Origin: Albugo candida
Taxonomy: Eukaryota > Oomycota > Peronosporomycetes > Albuginales
NCBI GenBank assembly: GCA_040437565.1
Contig: JBDOQK010000006.1
Span: forward strand, 62,001-126,000
Direction of reading: 5' to 3'
Length of the DNA: 64,000 nucleotides
Position 1 is the stretch's first letter, and every line of letters begins with the position of its first letter. A program made the translations under genes and the position numbers. Positions 1 through 9,464 of the stretch are shown piece after piece. The notes under the pieces were generated by a model. It was not told the DNA's origin and did no database searches. It worked only from the letters and a program-made list of their open reading frames with translations.

Positions 1-129
1 GAACTACCTGACTGCCAAAAAACGATAAATGATGCGAATGTGCTTTCCACGTCAACAGATACTATGTTTGTTACAGAGCAGCAAATAACTTGTAGATTGA
101 TGCATCAAAATGCGCTCAGTACAAAATGC

Positions 130-950
130 TGCAACCGACAGCAACCCAGCGCCTCAATACTTTTTGGTGTTTGTGATGGATGTGAAACTCGAAACAGTTC
201 GAAATGTCAATGAATCAGCCCGACTCGAGTTGCAGTGCAACAAAATAAAATAAAGTCATTCCCACCTGCTCATTTGGAAGCTTCCTACGTAGAACAGATT
301 CCTTATGTATGACACCTACAGACATCTTTGTAAGTATCTCGACCATATCATGGAATGCGAACAGTGCGATCTTGATTCAGCTTGAGAGTGACGAGATGCA
401 ATTACCCTTCACGTACACCTCTTTGTTTACTTTATCCACATTTCTCTACGTCTAAAGCAAGTGCCAAACTATCGACCAAGAATAGAAAAGGCATGACGTC
501 GTTGCATCTGCAAACTCATGACACGCTGAATTCGCGTGAATGTTTTGCGGAGGATGGAACACGATTGTCAATATTTCTCATGCCATAGATTTGAGGCATT
601 CTTTGATGATGTATGAACGCAAGCTGGAAGAAGACAGTAATTCATCCCGAATACCCATGCAGTTCCGATTGCGTGTTGTGAGATCACAAATGACGAGTGG
701 AATAAGCTCAAGGAATTGGCTCGGTTACCAGAAGAACGCCATCGTCTGAAGAGCCCGCACGAAGCTGATATGTCTAATTCACGGGCGATAGACCCTACTA
801 CGTGGAATCCTGTTGATTCTTACGCTCTAGACGCAAAGGCTGACATATCAAAGCAAAGTTGTGATGGAAATGATCGAAGACGAAGCGCAATTAGTCACAA
901 AAGTGTCCCTTTTTTGAATATGTTGGAGCGCAGCACACTTTAAATGGCGT
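130..950 (+). pseudogene. decayed, internally deleted copy of the hAT-like gene and its upstream region
   Basis: Positions about 540-945 encode broken pieces that match the gene at 4490-7510. One piece carries YERKLEEDSNSSRIPMQ against YKRKLEEDSNPSRRPMQ there, followed by EERHRLKSPHEADMSNSR against EERDRPKSPHEADLSDSR. The pieces lie in different frames. The stretch 130-540 aligns weakly with 4040-4420, upstream of that gene: CCCGACTCGAGTTGCAGTGC against CCCGATTCAAGTTGAAGTGC, and GACACCTACAGACATCTTTG against GACACCTATGGACATCTTTG. About 2 kb of coding sequence that separates these parts in the intact gene is absent here. I read it as an old tandem copy that lost its middle and then decayed. No terminal inverted repeats or target-site duplications are evident. 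Confidence 0.7.
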
Positions 951-2024
951 AAGAGGTCGTCCTAGCCTTACATTTGGCTTGGTTAATGCGCCATTAGTTT
1001 TTTAGTTATCTTCCGAATGGTTTGTGCTTCTTGCGAATCTCAAAGCTGTTCCAGCACTTGCATCTCGATCCTACAATAGAGCTGATCTGGTCACTCGTCG
1101 CTGTCAATGATTCATTTGGTATGGCTATGAACCCCAGCATTCATCCACAACATACAAACAGTTTTCTTAAGCTACTTTATAGTTTCTAAATTTTGCATCC
1201 TCGTAAAGATCTATTGTGAGTGTACTACAATCTGCAGTCTAAATTTCTTTGTCAAAGATCTTGGCAGCCCGTGTGCTTTTCAGAGCACCGTCAAATGGTG
1301 CAGATCGTTCTACTGCTATGCATACATCTAATCTTGCAGCTGAATGCCGCAGTTTCGTTCCAATAGAAATTTTCTGCAAATTCCTACTTCAGCTGCTAGG
1401 GACGAGGATTTGCGAGCGAGAGACAAAGTGCTACCGCGGTCACTTCTATTAGATTGCATTACATCACGTAATTGCCGGCAGTATATATCTCGAACAATCT
1501 TGCATTAATAAAGCCCCTACCATATGTGCCGATCAAGTGACCAGCCCGGCGCACTTGATGAGAAGTGTTATTAAGCACTTGGAGAAAGCGGCAACAAAGT
1601 AGGATGATTGCGTGTGCTACATCATTTTCGCAAGCCAAATATGTACGAAGCGAGCGGATTCTTTGGACCAAAGGCACAGTATCACCGCTTCATTTAAAGG
1701 TCAATAAGATGATGCTCATAACAGTGCGTTCTGTTAAATTCCATTGCATAAATGGCCACAAAAGAATACGCCATGACTCTTCGAAAGCGCAGGCACGTTG
1801 ATGCGATTGATCCAATCCTCGCTTAAAGCCACTTTGTTCGGCTTTATGCAGTGCACGTACCAAAATCATCAGTCGGGTTTTAGTGAAGGTAGAAGAGAAT
1901 GTGTGGGGCGCTCATCCGGCGTATTGAATTGAGAATTTGAAATGCTTGGCGTCTTGAATGTGTACATAGGTGGTCTGAACAAATGTTACTCTTACTTAGA
2001 GAGGAAAGACGAGAAAAGAAATGT
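951..2024. other. intergenic, no supported gene
   Basis: Only short open frames without recognisable domains or consistent splice structure. Base composition is mixed and I see no obvious repeat. Nothing here can be named. Confidence 0.5.
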
Positions 2025-2549
2025 TTATTTGTATTTATCACAGGCGTGATTAGCCTCATAATTATAAATGAGGAACAAGATTACTTCCTGATCTGTACTC
2101 AGCCCAAATTTTCCCAGTATGCCTCCATCAAATGCTTCTATAAAATGCAAAATAGTGGGGGCAATCCGAGACTGACGAATTGGTTGTATTTCGAACAAAT
2201 TACCGAGTGCCCCACTAAATAGTTCACCCATTATTGGTATTTGCAACGACTGTAAAACAGTAGCATGCAGGTCGTCAAAGGACTTCTTGCATTGTTGGTT
2301 GAGAAAACCGTCAGAACCGTGTCGGGGTCCCGCAGCGATACATTTGTAGACAAATGATACGCGAACAATTTCGTTCAACGGATGTAAGCTGCAAAAGTGG
2401 CTTGGCATGAATACCAACATCTGCTGATCATTCCACTTGGTATCATGCCAGGTCATATTTTTTGTCGTTGGATCATATACGGGATTCGCAGCAAGAGTTT
2501 GGAGTACGAAAACGGTGGATGTGGCGAAAAAAAGTGCTGGAGAGACCAT
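2025..2549 (-). CDS. putative secreted protein, 174 aa, unknown function
   Basis: An ATG-initiated open frame begins with a convincing signal peptide: a short N-terminus and a hydrophobic stretch to about residue 20, with likely cleavage after LQTLAA. The mature part is about 150 residues with four cysteines (in HFC, YKC, QQC and HAC contexts), which could form two disulphides. It contains PRHG at about residue 75, reminiscent of the RHG of histidine acid phosphatases, but nothing else of that family is visible, so I do not assign it. No RXLR, CHXC or Crinkler motif is seen. It lies in a gene-poor, repeat-bearing stretch, as secreted virulence-type proteins of filamentous pathogens often do. 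Function unknown; an unseen intron could alter the C-terminus. Confidence 0.5.
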   Translation of the reverse strand: MVSPALFFATSTVFVLQTLAANPVYDPTTKNMTWHDTKWNDQQMLVFMPSHFCSLHPLNEIVRVSFVYKCIAAGPRHGSDGFLNQQCKKSFDDLHATVLQSLQIPIMGELFSGALGNLFEIQPIRQSRIAPTILHFIEAFDGGILGKFGLSTDQEVILFLIYNYEANHACDKYK

Positions 2550-2741
2550 TGTATGTTCAGTTGCTGAAAAATCGAAAAGTGATGCACTAAGTCACAGAAA
2601 TGCTTATCCAAAAAGCATATGATTGTCTCGCCTTCTACGCCATTAAGGGTTTTTGTATATGGTGAAAGAAAATCTGAAAGTATAAACTAACAGGGTCCAG
2701 CTGAAACTTACAGTGAGATTGGCTATGTAGTATCGTAGAAG

Positions 2742-2763
2742 AAATCTATATATATATAGATTT
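2742..2763. repeat. perfect 22-bp AT-rich palindrome
   Basis: An uninterrupted self-complementary sequence, AAATCT then alternating TA then AGATTT. It lies between the secreted-protein gene and the CAAGCTCATGG repeats. Confidence 0.85.
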
Positions 2764-2825
2764 GATACGCCTATCTGGAGATATAGGGCAGCAATCTACA
2801 TCTAGGTGCATGGTGCAGGTTGCAG

Positions 2826-3400
2826 AAGCTCATTGCAAGCTCATGGCAAGCTCCTAAATATGTTGATGCAACGTTTGCCTGAGGATATGACGGCGATATC
2901 CACCCTTTATAGGATGAATAAGGGTATGTATTTTGGGAGAGGTATTGAAGCCACTTCACTTCTTTACCAGAAAAAGCGCTTGCCCTAATTATAGATCCCA
3001 TTGTGTTCTTACATTATAGATTTGCTGCGACACACATTACGTAATCCTGTGCGTTAGTGACCCACGCATTTTCAAGACTCCCTATGTATGTGACAGCTGA
3101 GAGATCGCACAAATTTGAAGAATTGTGCAAAGGCAAGCCGAATGAGTAGATCAGTACCTCAACTTTCGAACCAGTTTGTTCTAGAATGAGCATAGCGAGC
3201 ATCGCATGAATAGAAGAGCCAGCCACCTCATTCATGTCCATTTACGCCTGTCTAAAGAAGTAGGGAGAAATACATCAAACACATGGTTGCAGATTACTGC
3301 GACTATGTGCTGGTCCAAGCTCATGGCAAGCTCAAGCTCATGGCAAGCTCGTGGATATCACGATGCAACGTTCGCTGGGAGATATGGTGACGATTTAGGG
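2826..3400. repeat. two copies of a short dispersed repeat built on CAAGCTCATGG
   Basis: Copy one (about 2826-2905) and copy two (about 3315-3400) share GCTCATGGCAAGCTC followed by a related stretch around GATGCAACGTT. Copy two contains the GCTCATGGCAAGCTC unit twice in tandem. Similarity over about 75 bp is imperfect, which suggests old duplicates. I cannot connect them to a known element. Confidence 0.65.
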
Positions 3401-4489
3401 TCGAGGTATAATTTTTCTGAAGTTTTCGTAGGTTAGAGTTGCATGTTAGTACCTTTTTTTGAAGTCATTATTTACTTTAATATGTCCGTCCGTGTCTTTG
3501 ACATTCTCCAATATGGTTTTATTCAATCTTGACATCAACGACAGCGAATTCGACAGCTGCGAAAAACGCGTCATACAAATAAATTACACATCATGCAGTG
3601 TACTGTCACATGCGAGACACTGAAGCAGTGAATAACAATAGCTGATTCCTTCCTGCACGTTTGTTACATGAGTAAAAATTGCGAAGGCCTCTTTCCAGTA
3701 TGCTTGCGCAGGGAGACATGCTGCTTGTAGATTATTAATGATCAGCACTGTTTTCCCAAGATACTCGAGACCTATACAAAAATCCAATGCCACCTGTGGC
3801 TGGGGACGTCGGGTATCGCTACCGAAAGCAATCGAATGCGGAACGAACACTCTGTAATCTGCGGCTGTTAGGCTTTCTTTACGGCATGTTCATATCTCTT
3901 CAAAAAGAAGACCAGTAATAATTTCAATGTGATTGCTTCGTTAACTAATTGCTCCACGGCACCGAGTAGCAATTAAGGTGCAGATCGAAACATCATAACG
4001 TGATACTGTGACATTAGTACAACTGCTGTATCACTGGATACAATGCACCCCAGTACCGTACACGAAACAAAAGTCTGCGATGAATGTAACATTCTAGAAC
4101 CCCTTAAAAATGCGGAGAAAACCAGCCCGATTCAAGTTGAAGTGCGAAGGAAGATATTGAATTATTCCTCGCTTTTGGACAACTTGACTCGCGAGAATCG
4201 GTCGCAATTCTACCGCAGCAAGCAGAAGAAATTGTCGCTGTAACACAATTACCATGGAAGTGATCTGAAACCACGCGCCACTACTCATGGACACCTATGG
4301 ACATCTTTGCGAGTATCGACTGGCAGTATCTATATCTACTCAGCGAGCCACTGCATAGACAGCAAATGCAAAGCTGGCGACAAGAACACGACAAGGATCG
4401 TGACACGCTGCATTAGGATAAATGTACTAATTTAGGCTATTTGTACTAGCATCTTCAAAACGAGTCATTTTCCAACGCCGCTTAAAAGA
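3401..4489. other. 5' region of the hAT-like gene; no independent gene supported
   Basis: A 66-codon frame at 4043-4243 with CDEC near its start is open, but it belongs to the segment also present, decayed, at 130-340. It is more likely a remnant of an older upstream exon than a gene. A minus-strand frame at 3584-3850 starts only at GTG and resembles nothing. Confidence 0.4.
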
Positions 4490-7400
4490 ATGGACGACGA
4501 TCTGATGGCGGTCCCGGTTCCTACGTTGAGAGCTGAACCGGCGCCTGTCACTGACGCAGACGCGTCTTCATCTTCGGACACACATCGAGCTCAAGCTCAC
4601 AACACAAGCGATGCTGCAGCACTGAGTCATTCCGTCGATTCTTCTTTTGCTTTGCATGCATCCGACGAAGACGATTCTCATTACCGTATCACAAATCACG
4701 TAGCCATCGCCACAGACGACTTTCCTATCGTCTCCCACTCGGATGACACCATGCGTCATGAATCTGGCACGACTACATTCACAGCAATAGAGAATACACC
4801 TTCCAATCACAGCAATGGAGATGCTTGCAATACAAATCGAACGCGGCGACAAAGACGCTCCTCTAAGAGCTGTAGTAAGAAAGATGCAGCGATGATGTTG
4901 CCAAGTTATATCTGGAATTACTTTGTCAAGGATTCCACCGGAAAATATGTTATCTGTACCTTATGTACTGATCAAACCACCCGATTTGCCTATTCTGGTG
5001 GAACCAGCACCATGAACCGACATTTACGTAAAAAACATCACAAATTTGCTCCGGGAAAATCAGCGGCAGACTATGAGAAATCCAAATCGTCTTCAACTTT
5101 CCGACGATATCCATCGAATCAGGGAACCAATAACATTGGATATAACAACATTATGGATGCCGCAGTGTTGAATGGCGTCTCACTCAATGAATTGCAAGCA
5201 CAACGCCAATTTGTGGATCTGCGAAGACGCGGCAATATAGTGTCAGGAACATCATATTCGAAACGAAGGAAACTATTCCCTGGATTAGTGTTCCTGGATA
5301 CCACCACCGACTCGAGCACAAATGGCCTCACCTCATTACCAACTGATTTCGACCCCACAGGCTTTGTAAATCTTACGGCCAATGGATCCATCGGGACTCA
5401 ACTCTCTTCAGCCTTGGATTTCTGCCCAGAATTGGACGCTTCCACGGCCACAAACTCAGGATTCATGTCGACATCCTCGTCCCCGAGTACTGCCCCCAAT
5501 TCCAATTTGACAGCCTCGACTTCAGCTGGGATGTATCAGCCAAGTACGACTGATCACACTGCACTGATCCATGGGTCATACGCTCTTCGGAATCGTGTCC
5601 ATCAAAGTCTTTCCACTCAAAAGCTCCTCGCACATCGCGTATTAAAGTATCTGATTGCTCAATATGAACCGCTCCATTTATCACTGCGCATGCAATCAGA
5701 ACTCCATCAGCTTTTGTTCGGAATGGAACAATTTCTACCGTCAATCCCTTTCCCCACAGAAGAAGCGTTGAAAGTCGCATTAGCCAATTTGTACTGCTCA
5801 CAACGAGAGCTTTTGAAGGAGTTTCTCGTCAGTATCGATCATATGAGCTTTTCATTGAATAATTGGACATCAAAGTATGGTCAAAACATACTCACAGTCA
5901 CAGCCCATTGGATCTCATTGGATTTCAAGCGTCGAGACTGCATATTGGAAGTGTACATTCTTCCTCTTGGGGAACATATCAATACTGTTGCGCTATTACA
6001 TGACGTCATGTACAAATGGGACATTCCAGCTTCCAAGCTTGTGGGATTAGTGATGAGTCAACAAGCCAAAATCGGCCAAGAAGACAACTCTATACCACAA
6101 AGTGCATTACATCAAGAATTCCCAATGCTTTATGTTGTGAATTGCTTTACACAAATGCTCGATACGTCAATGTCGGAAGGATTATCGAAATGTGAAGAAT
6201 TGATTCGACGATGTAGGAATTACGTTTCTTATTTCATACAGAATCCATCCGAGTATCAGATATTCCTATCTCTCAAAGATTTGTCAGCACATTTGCCTCA
6301 AGAAGCCTCAACTCTCGGCCATGATACAAATGGTCAAATGTGTGGGCATTCAGCAGAAGAAACGACAATGAAAACGGAATTGAATGAGACTGTACCTCCA
6401 TGTACTCGGAATACGTATCCATTGACACTCCCAATTTCATTCATTTGTGACTATGACGGACAATGGAACACCATTGTCGATATGATTGTTCGTATTGTGG
6501 AATTGGAGCCTTATCTGAAGATGTATAAACGCAAGTTGGAAGAAGACAGCAATCCATCACGAAGACCCATGCAGCTTCGATTTGCGTGTTGTGAGATCAC
6601 AAATGACGAATGGAATGATCTCAAGGAATTGGCTCGATTACTGGAACCCCTTGGTGATGTCGCCCATCTTGCAAAACAGCGCACGGATTACTATCCGGGG
6701 CTTTCCATAATGTATCCGATTTGGCACAGTATCAAAGAGCATTTGAGAGATTCCACACTTTGGATTACAACGCCTTTGGCAGCTGTTGTCGCAAACACTA
6801 TCGCAAGTTGTTATGAACGCGTGGAGCCTTGTGCTATGGGCTCCTCAGCTACTCGATCATCGTATGTAGCGTGCTTACTGGACCCGCGATTCAAATCACT
6901 CGAGTTTTTGAATTCCACTGAGAAGGAACGTCTGATCGATGAAGTGCGTACTCTACAGCACGAAATGGTATCTGAAGAACGCGATCGTCCCAAGAGCCCG
7001 CATGAAGCTGATCTGTCTGATTCACGTGAGGTGGATCTCACTGCATCGAACTCTGTTGCATCTCACGATGTGAACGCCAAATCGGACGTATCCAAGCAAA
7101 GTTGTGAGCAAAGACGAAGCGCCAGTAGTGGCAGTATCTCCCTCCTTCAGCAGTACTCTCATGTCAAAGACAATCAGACACTGTATCCACCAGATAATGA
7201 AAAAGCGGCTCAAGATCATGTCACACAATACATGGAATCGCCTTCATTGCCTGCAACCGATGATCTCGATAATGATCCGTTAGAGTGGTGGAATCGCTAT
7301 CAGCGTCTGTACCCGTGGCTTGCGAAATCCGCTCGACGGTATTTGTGCGTTCCAGCTGTCTCCATCCCATTCGATGAAGTCTTTACAAAAGTCGGACAGC

Positions 7401-7510
7401 TTATGCGCGAGAAAAAGACCCGACTCGACATTGAGGTCGCTGCCCAAATGTTATTCAGTCGAAGCGTATCGAACATTGCGGAAATGGATCGATTCAATCT
7501 TTCCGCGTAA
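4490..7510 (+). CDS. BED zinc-finger / hAT-derived protein, 1006 aa, probably a domesticated transposase
   Basis: One uninterrupted frame from ATG. Residues about 1-120 are acidic and Ser/Thr-rich. A BED-type zinc finger follows at about 138-185 (IWNYF, then C-x2-C in ICTLC, then HLRKKHH), a DNA-binding fold of hAT transposases. About 375-800 matches the transposase core. Residues about 935-1000 are the hAT C-terminal dimerisation region (DPLEWWNRYQRLYPWLAKSA, then SIPFDEVF). The family's catalytic aspartates seem to be replaced: the usual DGWTS is NNWTS here, and the usual TDNAxN reads MSQQAK; the CxxH motif reads NCFTQ. With an intact reading frame but apparently dead catalysis, I infer host use as a DNA-binding protein, like ZBED genes. 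A decayed relative lies at 130-950. No terminal repeats were recognised. Confidence 0.82.
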   Translation: MDDDLMAVPVPTLRAEPAPVTDADASSSSDTHRAQAHNTSDAAALSHSVDSSFALHASDEDDSHYRITNHVAIATDDFPIVSHSDDTMRHESGTTTFTAIENTPSNHSNGDACNTNRTRRQRRSSKSCSKKDAAMMLPSYIWNYFVKDSTGKYVICTLCTDQTTRFAYSGGTSTMNRHLRKKHHKFAPGKSAADYEKSKSSSTFRRYPSNQGTNNIGYNNIMDAAVLNGVSLNELQAQRQFVDLRRRGNIVSGTSYSKRRKLFPGLVFLDTTTDSSTNGLTSLPTDFDPTGFVNLTANGSIGTQLSSALDFCPELDASTATNSGFMSTSSSPSTAPNSNLTASTSAGMYQPSTTDHTALIHGSYALRNRVHQSLSTQKLLAHRVLKYLIAQYEPLHLSLRMQSELHQLLFGMEQFLPSIPFPTEEALKVALANLYCSQRELLKEFLVSIDHMSFSLNNWTSKYGQNILTVTAHWISLDFKRRDCILEVYILPLGEHINTVALLHDVMYKWDIPASKLVGLVMSQQAKIGQEDNSIPQSALHQEFPMLYVVNCFTQMLDTSMSEGLSKCEELIRRCRNYVSYFIQNPSEYQIFLSLKDLSAHLPQEASTLGHDTNGQMCGHSAEETTMKTELNETVPPCTRNTYPLTLPISFICDYDGQWNTIVDMIVRIVELEPYLKMYKRKLEEDSNPSRRPMQLRFACCEITNDEWNDLKELARLLEPLGDVAHLAKQRTDYYPGLSIMYPIWHSIKEHLRDSTLWITTPLAAVVANTIASCYERVEPCAMGSSATRSSYVACLLDPRFKSLEFLNSTEKERLIDEVRTLQHEMVSEERDRPKSPHEADLSDSREVDLTASNSVASHDVNAKSDVSKQSCEQRRSASSGSISLLQQYSHVKDNQTLYPPDNEKAAQDHVTQYMESPSLPATDDLDNDPLEWWNRYQRLYPWLAKSARRYLCVPAVSIPFDEVFTKVGQLMREKKTRLDIEVAAQMLFSRSVSNIAEMDRFNLSA

Positions 7511-7581
7511 TCGGATCGTATTCGCATACGGCACAAAGGATTTTCTTCCACATTTCGACTGTCGCGTGTCTATTCAGCAAA

Positions 7582-8336
7582 ATGGGATCCATCCGATTTG
7601 CGCTGTTTCAAGCGATTCTGTTCAGCGCAATTGCCGCGTGTTTGACGAGTGTATTTACGAATCCGTTGAAGCGAAATTGGGACGAGAAGGATTATGTGTT
7701 TGTGCTCGCAGTGTTCACGACAGTGTTTCTCGATCGCATGCGTTCCAAACGGATCGAAAGTATGGTTCAAAAAGCACATTACGAAAAGCGACGAGAAGCG
7801 GCTCTGCTGGAATTCAACGGAATGTATCATGGAGAAGCGATGCAAATTGGAAAGAATGCCACGACATGTGTTCTCTTCTTCGTACGGCGTCTCACTCGGA
7901 GACTCCATCGCTTACTCATTGGAATTCTGTAGGGCTCCTGGTGTCGTGCATCTCGGAAAGCATTACAAACGTTTGATTCCGTCCGAGCGACTGTATCGAA
8001 TGACATCCAATTTGTAGCTCTCACGCAAGAAACCCGCGAGGAATTGGAAATGTATTCCGTCAAAGGCGTTAACGCCGCGTACTTCAAAGATTTGCGAGAT
8101 TTTGACTTTACAATTGCGATGGAGGATGGACGAATGAGCAAAGAGTATCTCGTGCGCTTTGATCTCACAACGGTGCCGTATGTGTTTATCGTCGGGAGAA
8201 ATCGTATGATCGAATGGTACGGCCGCGTCGACGATAAAGCCTTCAAAGTACGTCATCTCCGTTGATGAGTTGGCAACGTGACAGAAACACTTTGTAGCAA
8301 ATGCTGGAAATGAATGCGTCGAATTCGTCTGCGTGA
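7582..8336 (+). CDS. membrane-anchored thioredoxin-fold protein, 217 aa
   Basis: Three exons: 7582-7881, 7933-8247, 8298-8336, with 51- and 50-nt GT-AG introns, both in phase 0. The N-terminus has a hydrophobic anchor (residues about 4-25) and possibly a second (about 38-50). Exon 1 ends in TTCVLFF and exon 2 opens with GSWCRASRKAL, which together recreate the thioredoxin beta-strand and active-site helix. Further on, VPYVFIVGRNRMIEWYGRVD is the cis-proline strand and the redoxin-like segment after it. The usual WCxxC is WCRAS, so the second, resolving cysteine is absent. It could act as a monothiol protein or chaperone-like redoxin; no substrate can be named. It begins 71 bp after the hAT-like gene on the same strand. 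A partial copy at 8620-9281 is an assembly duplicate. Confidence 0.75.
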
Positions 8337-9464
8337 GCGCCGCGCCCAGAAGATACACAACGAAGCAAGTAGAAGAGAATGCTACGATAACGTGAAAGAG
8401 CTGATTACATCTTAGTACCGACCTCCATATCGTCGAAATCCGCCATCTGAATCGCCTCTTCCTCCTCGACCCGGTCCACGATCGCGAGAAAATGGAGCAC
8501 GACTCATATCTCTATCTCGNNNNNNNNNNNNNNNNNNNNNNNNNNNNNNNNNNNNNNNNNNNNNNNNNNNNNNNNNNNNNNNNNNNNNNNNNNNNNNNNN
8601 NNNNNNNNNNNNNNNNNNNAATTGGGACGAGAAGGATTATGTGTTTGTGCTCGCAGTGTTCACGACAGTGTTTCTCGATCGCATGCGTTCCAAACGGATC
8701 GAAAGTATGGTTCAAAAAGCACATTACGAAAAGCGACGAGAAGCGGCTCTGCTGGAATTCAACGGAATGTATCATGGAGAAGCGATGCAAATTGGAAAGA
8801 ATGCCACGACATGTGTTCTCTTCTTCGTACGGCGTCTCACTCGGAGACTCCATCGCTTACTCATTGGAATTCTGTAGGGCTCCTGGTGTCGTGCATCTCG
8901 GAAAGCATTACAAACGTTTGATTCCGTCCGAGCGACTGTATCGAATGACATCCAATTTGTAGCTCTCACGCAAGAAACCCGCGAGGAATTGGAAATGTAT
9001 TCCGTCAAAGGCGTTAACGCCGCGTACTTCAAAGATTTGCGAGATTTTGACTTTACAATTGCGATGGAGGATGGACGAATGAGCAAAGAGTATCTCGTGC
9101 GCTTTGATCTCACAACGGTGCCGTATGTGTTTATCGTCGGGAGAAATCGTATGATCGAATGGTACGGCCGCGTCGACGATAAAGCCTTCAAAGTACGTCA
9201 TCTCCGTTGATGAGTTGGCAACGTGACAGAAACACTTTGTAGCAAATGCTGGAAATGAATGCGTCGAATTCGTCTGCGTGAGCGCCGCGCCCAGAAGATA
9301 CACAACGAAGCAAGTAGAAGAGAATGCTACGATAACGTGAAAGAGCTGATTACATCTTAGTACCGACCTCCATATCGTCGAAATCCGCCATCTGAATCGC
9401 CTCTTCCTCCTCGACCCGGTCCACGATCGCGAGAAAATGGAGCACGACTCATATCTCTATCTCG
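7675..9464. repeat. assembly duplication around a 100-N gap (8520-8619)
   Basis: The 845 bases 7675-8519 recur at 8620-9464 with an offset of 945, apparently without change, separated only by exactly 100 N. The block runs from inside the thioredoxin-fold gene into the 3' end of the PTB-like gene. A scaffolder that failed to merge overlapping contigs would produce this; a real tandem duplication with an identical break on both sides of a gap is less likely. The second partial copy of the thioredoxin-fold gene and the first copy of the PTB 3' end (8402-8519) should be treated as artefacts. Confidence 0.85.

Noticed and set aside
2025-2549. Assignment as histidine acid phosphatase from PRHG
   Set aside because: Only the tripeptide matches; the distal HD motif and the rest of the fold are not visible.
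3014-3241. Minus-strand ATG frame of 75 codons upstream of the secreted orphan
   Set aside because: No domain, no signal peptide and no splice path joining it to neighbouring frames.
4043-4243. Independent small CDEC-containing gene
   Set aside because: It lies in the segment shared with the decayed hAT copy and shifts frame relative to the remainder of its apparent ancestor; more likely a remnant.
8620-9281. A second copy of the thioredoxin-fold gene
   Set aside because: It is a partial, apparently identical copy created by the duplicated contig end next to 100 N; treated as an assembly artefact.
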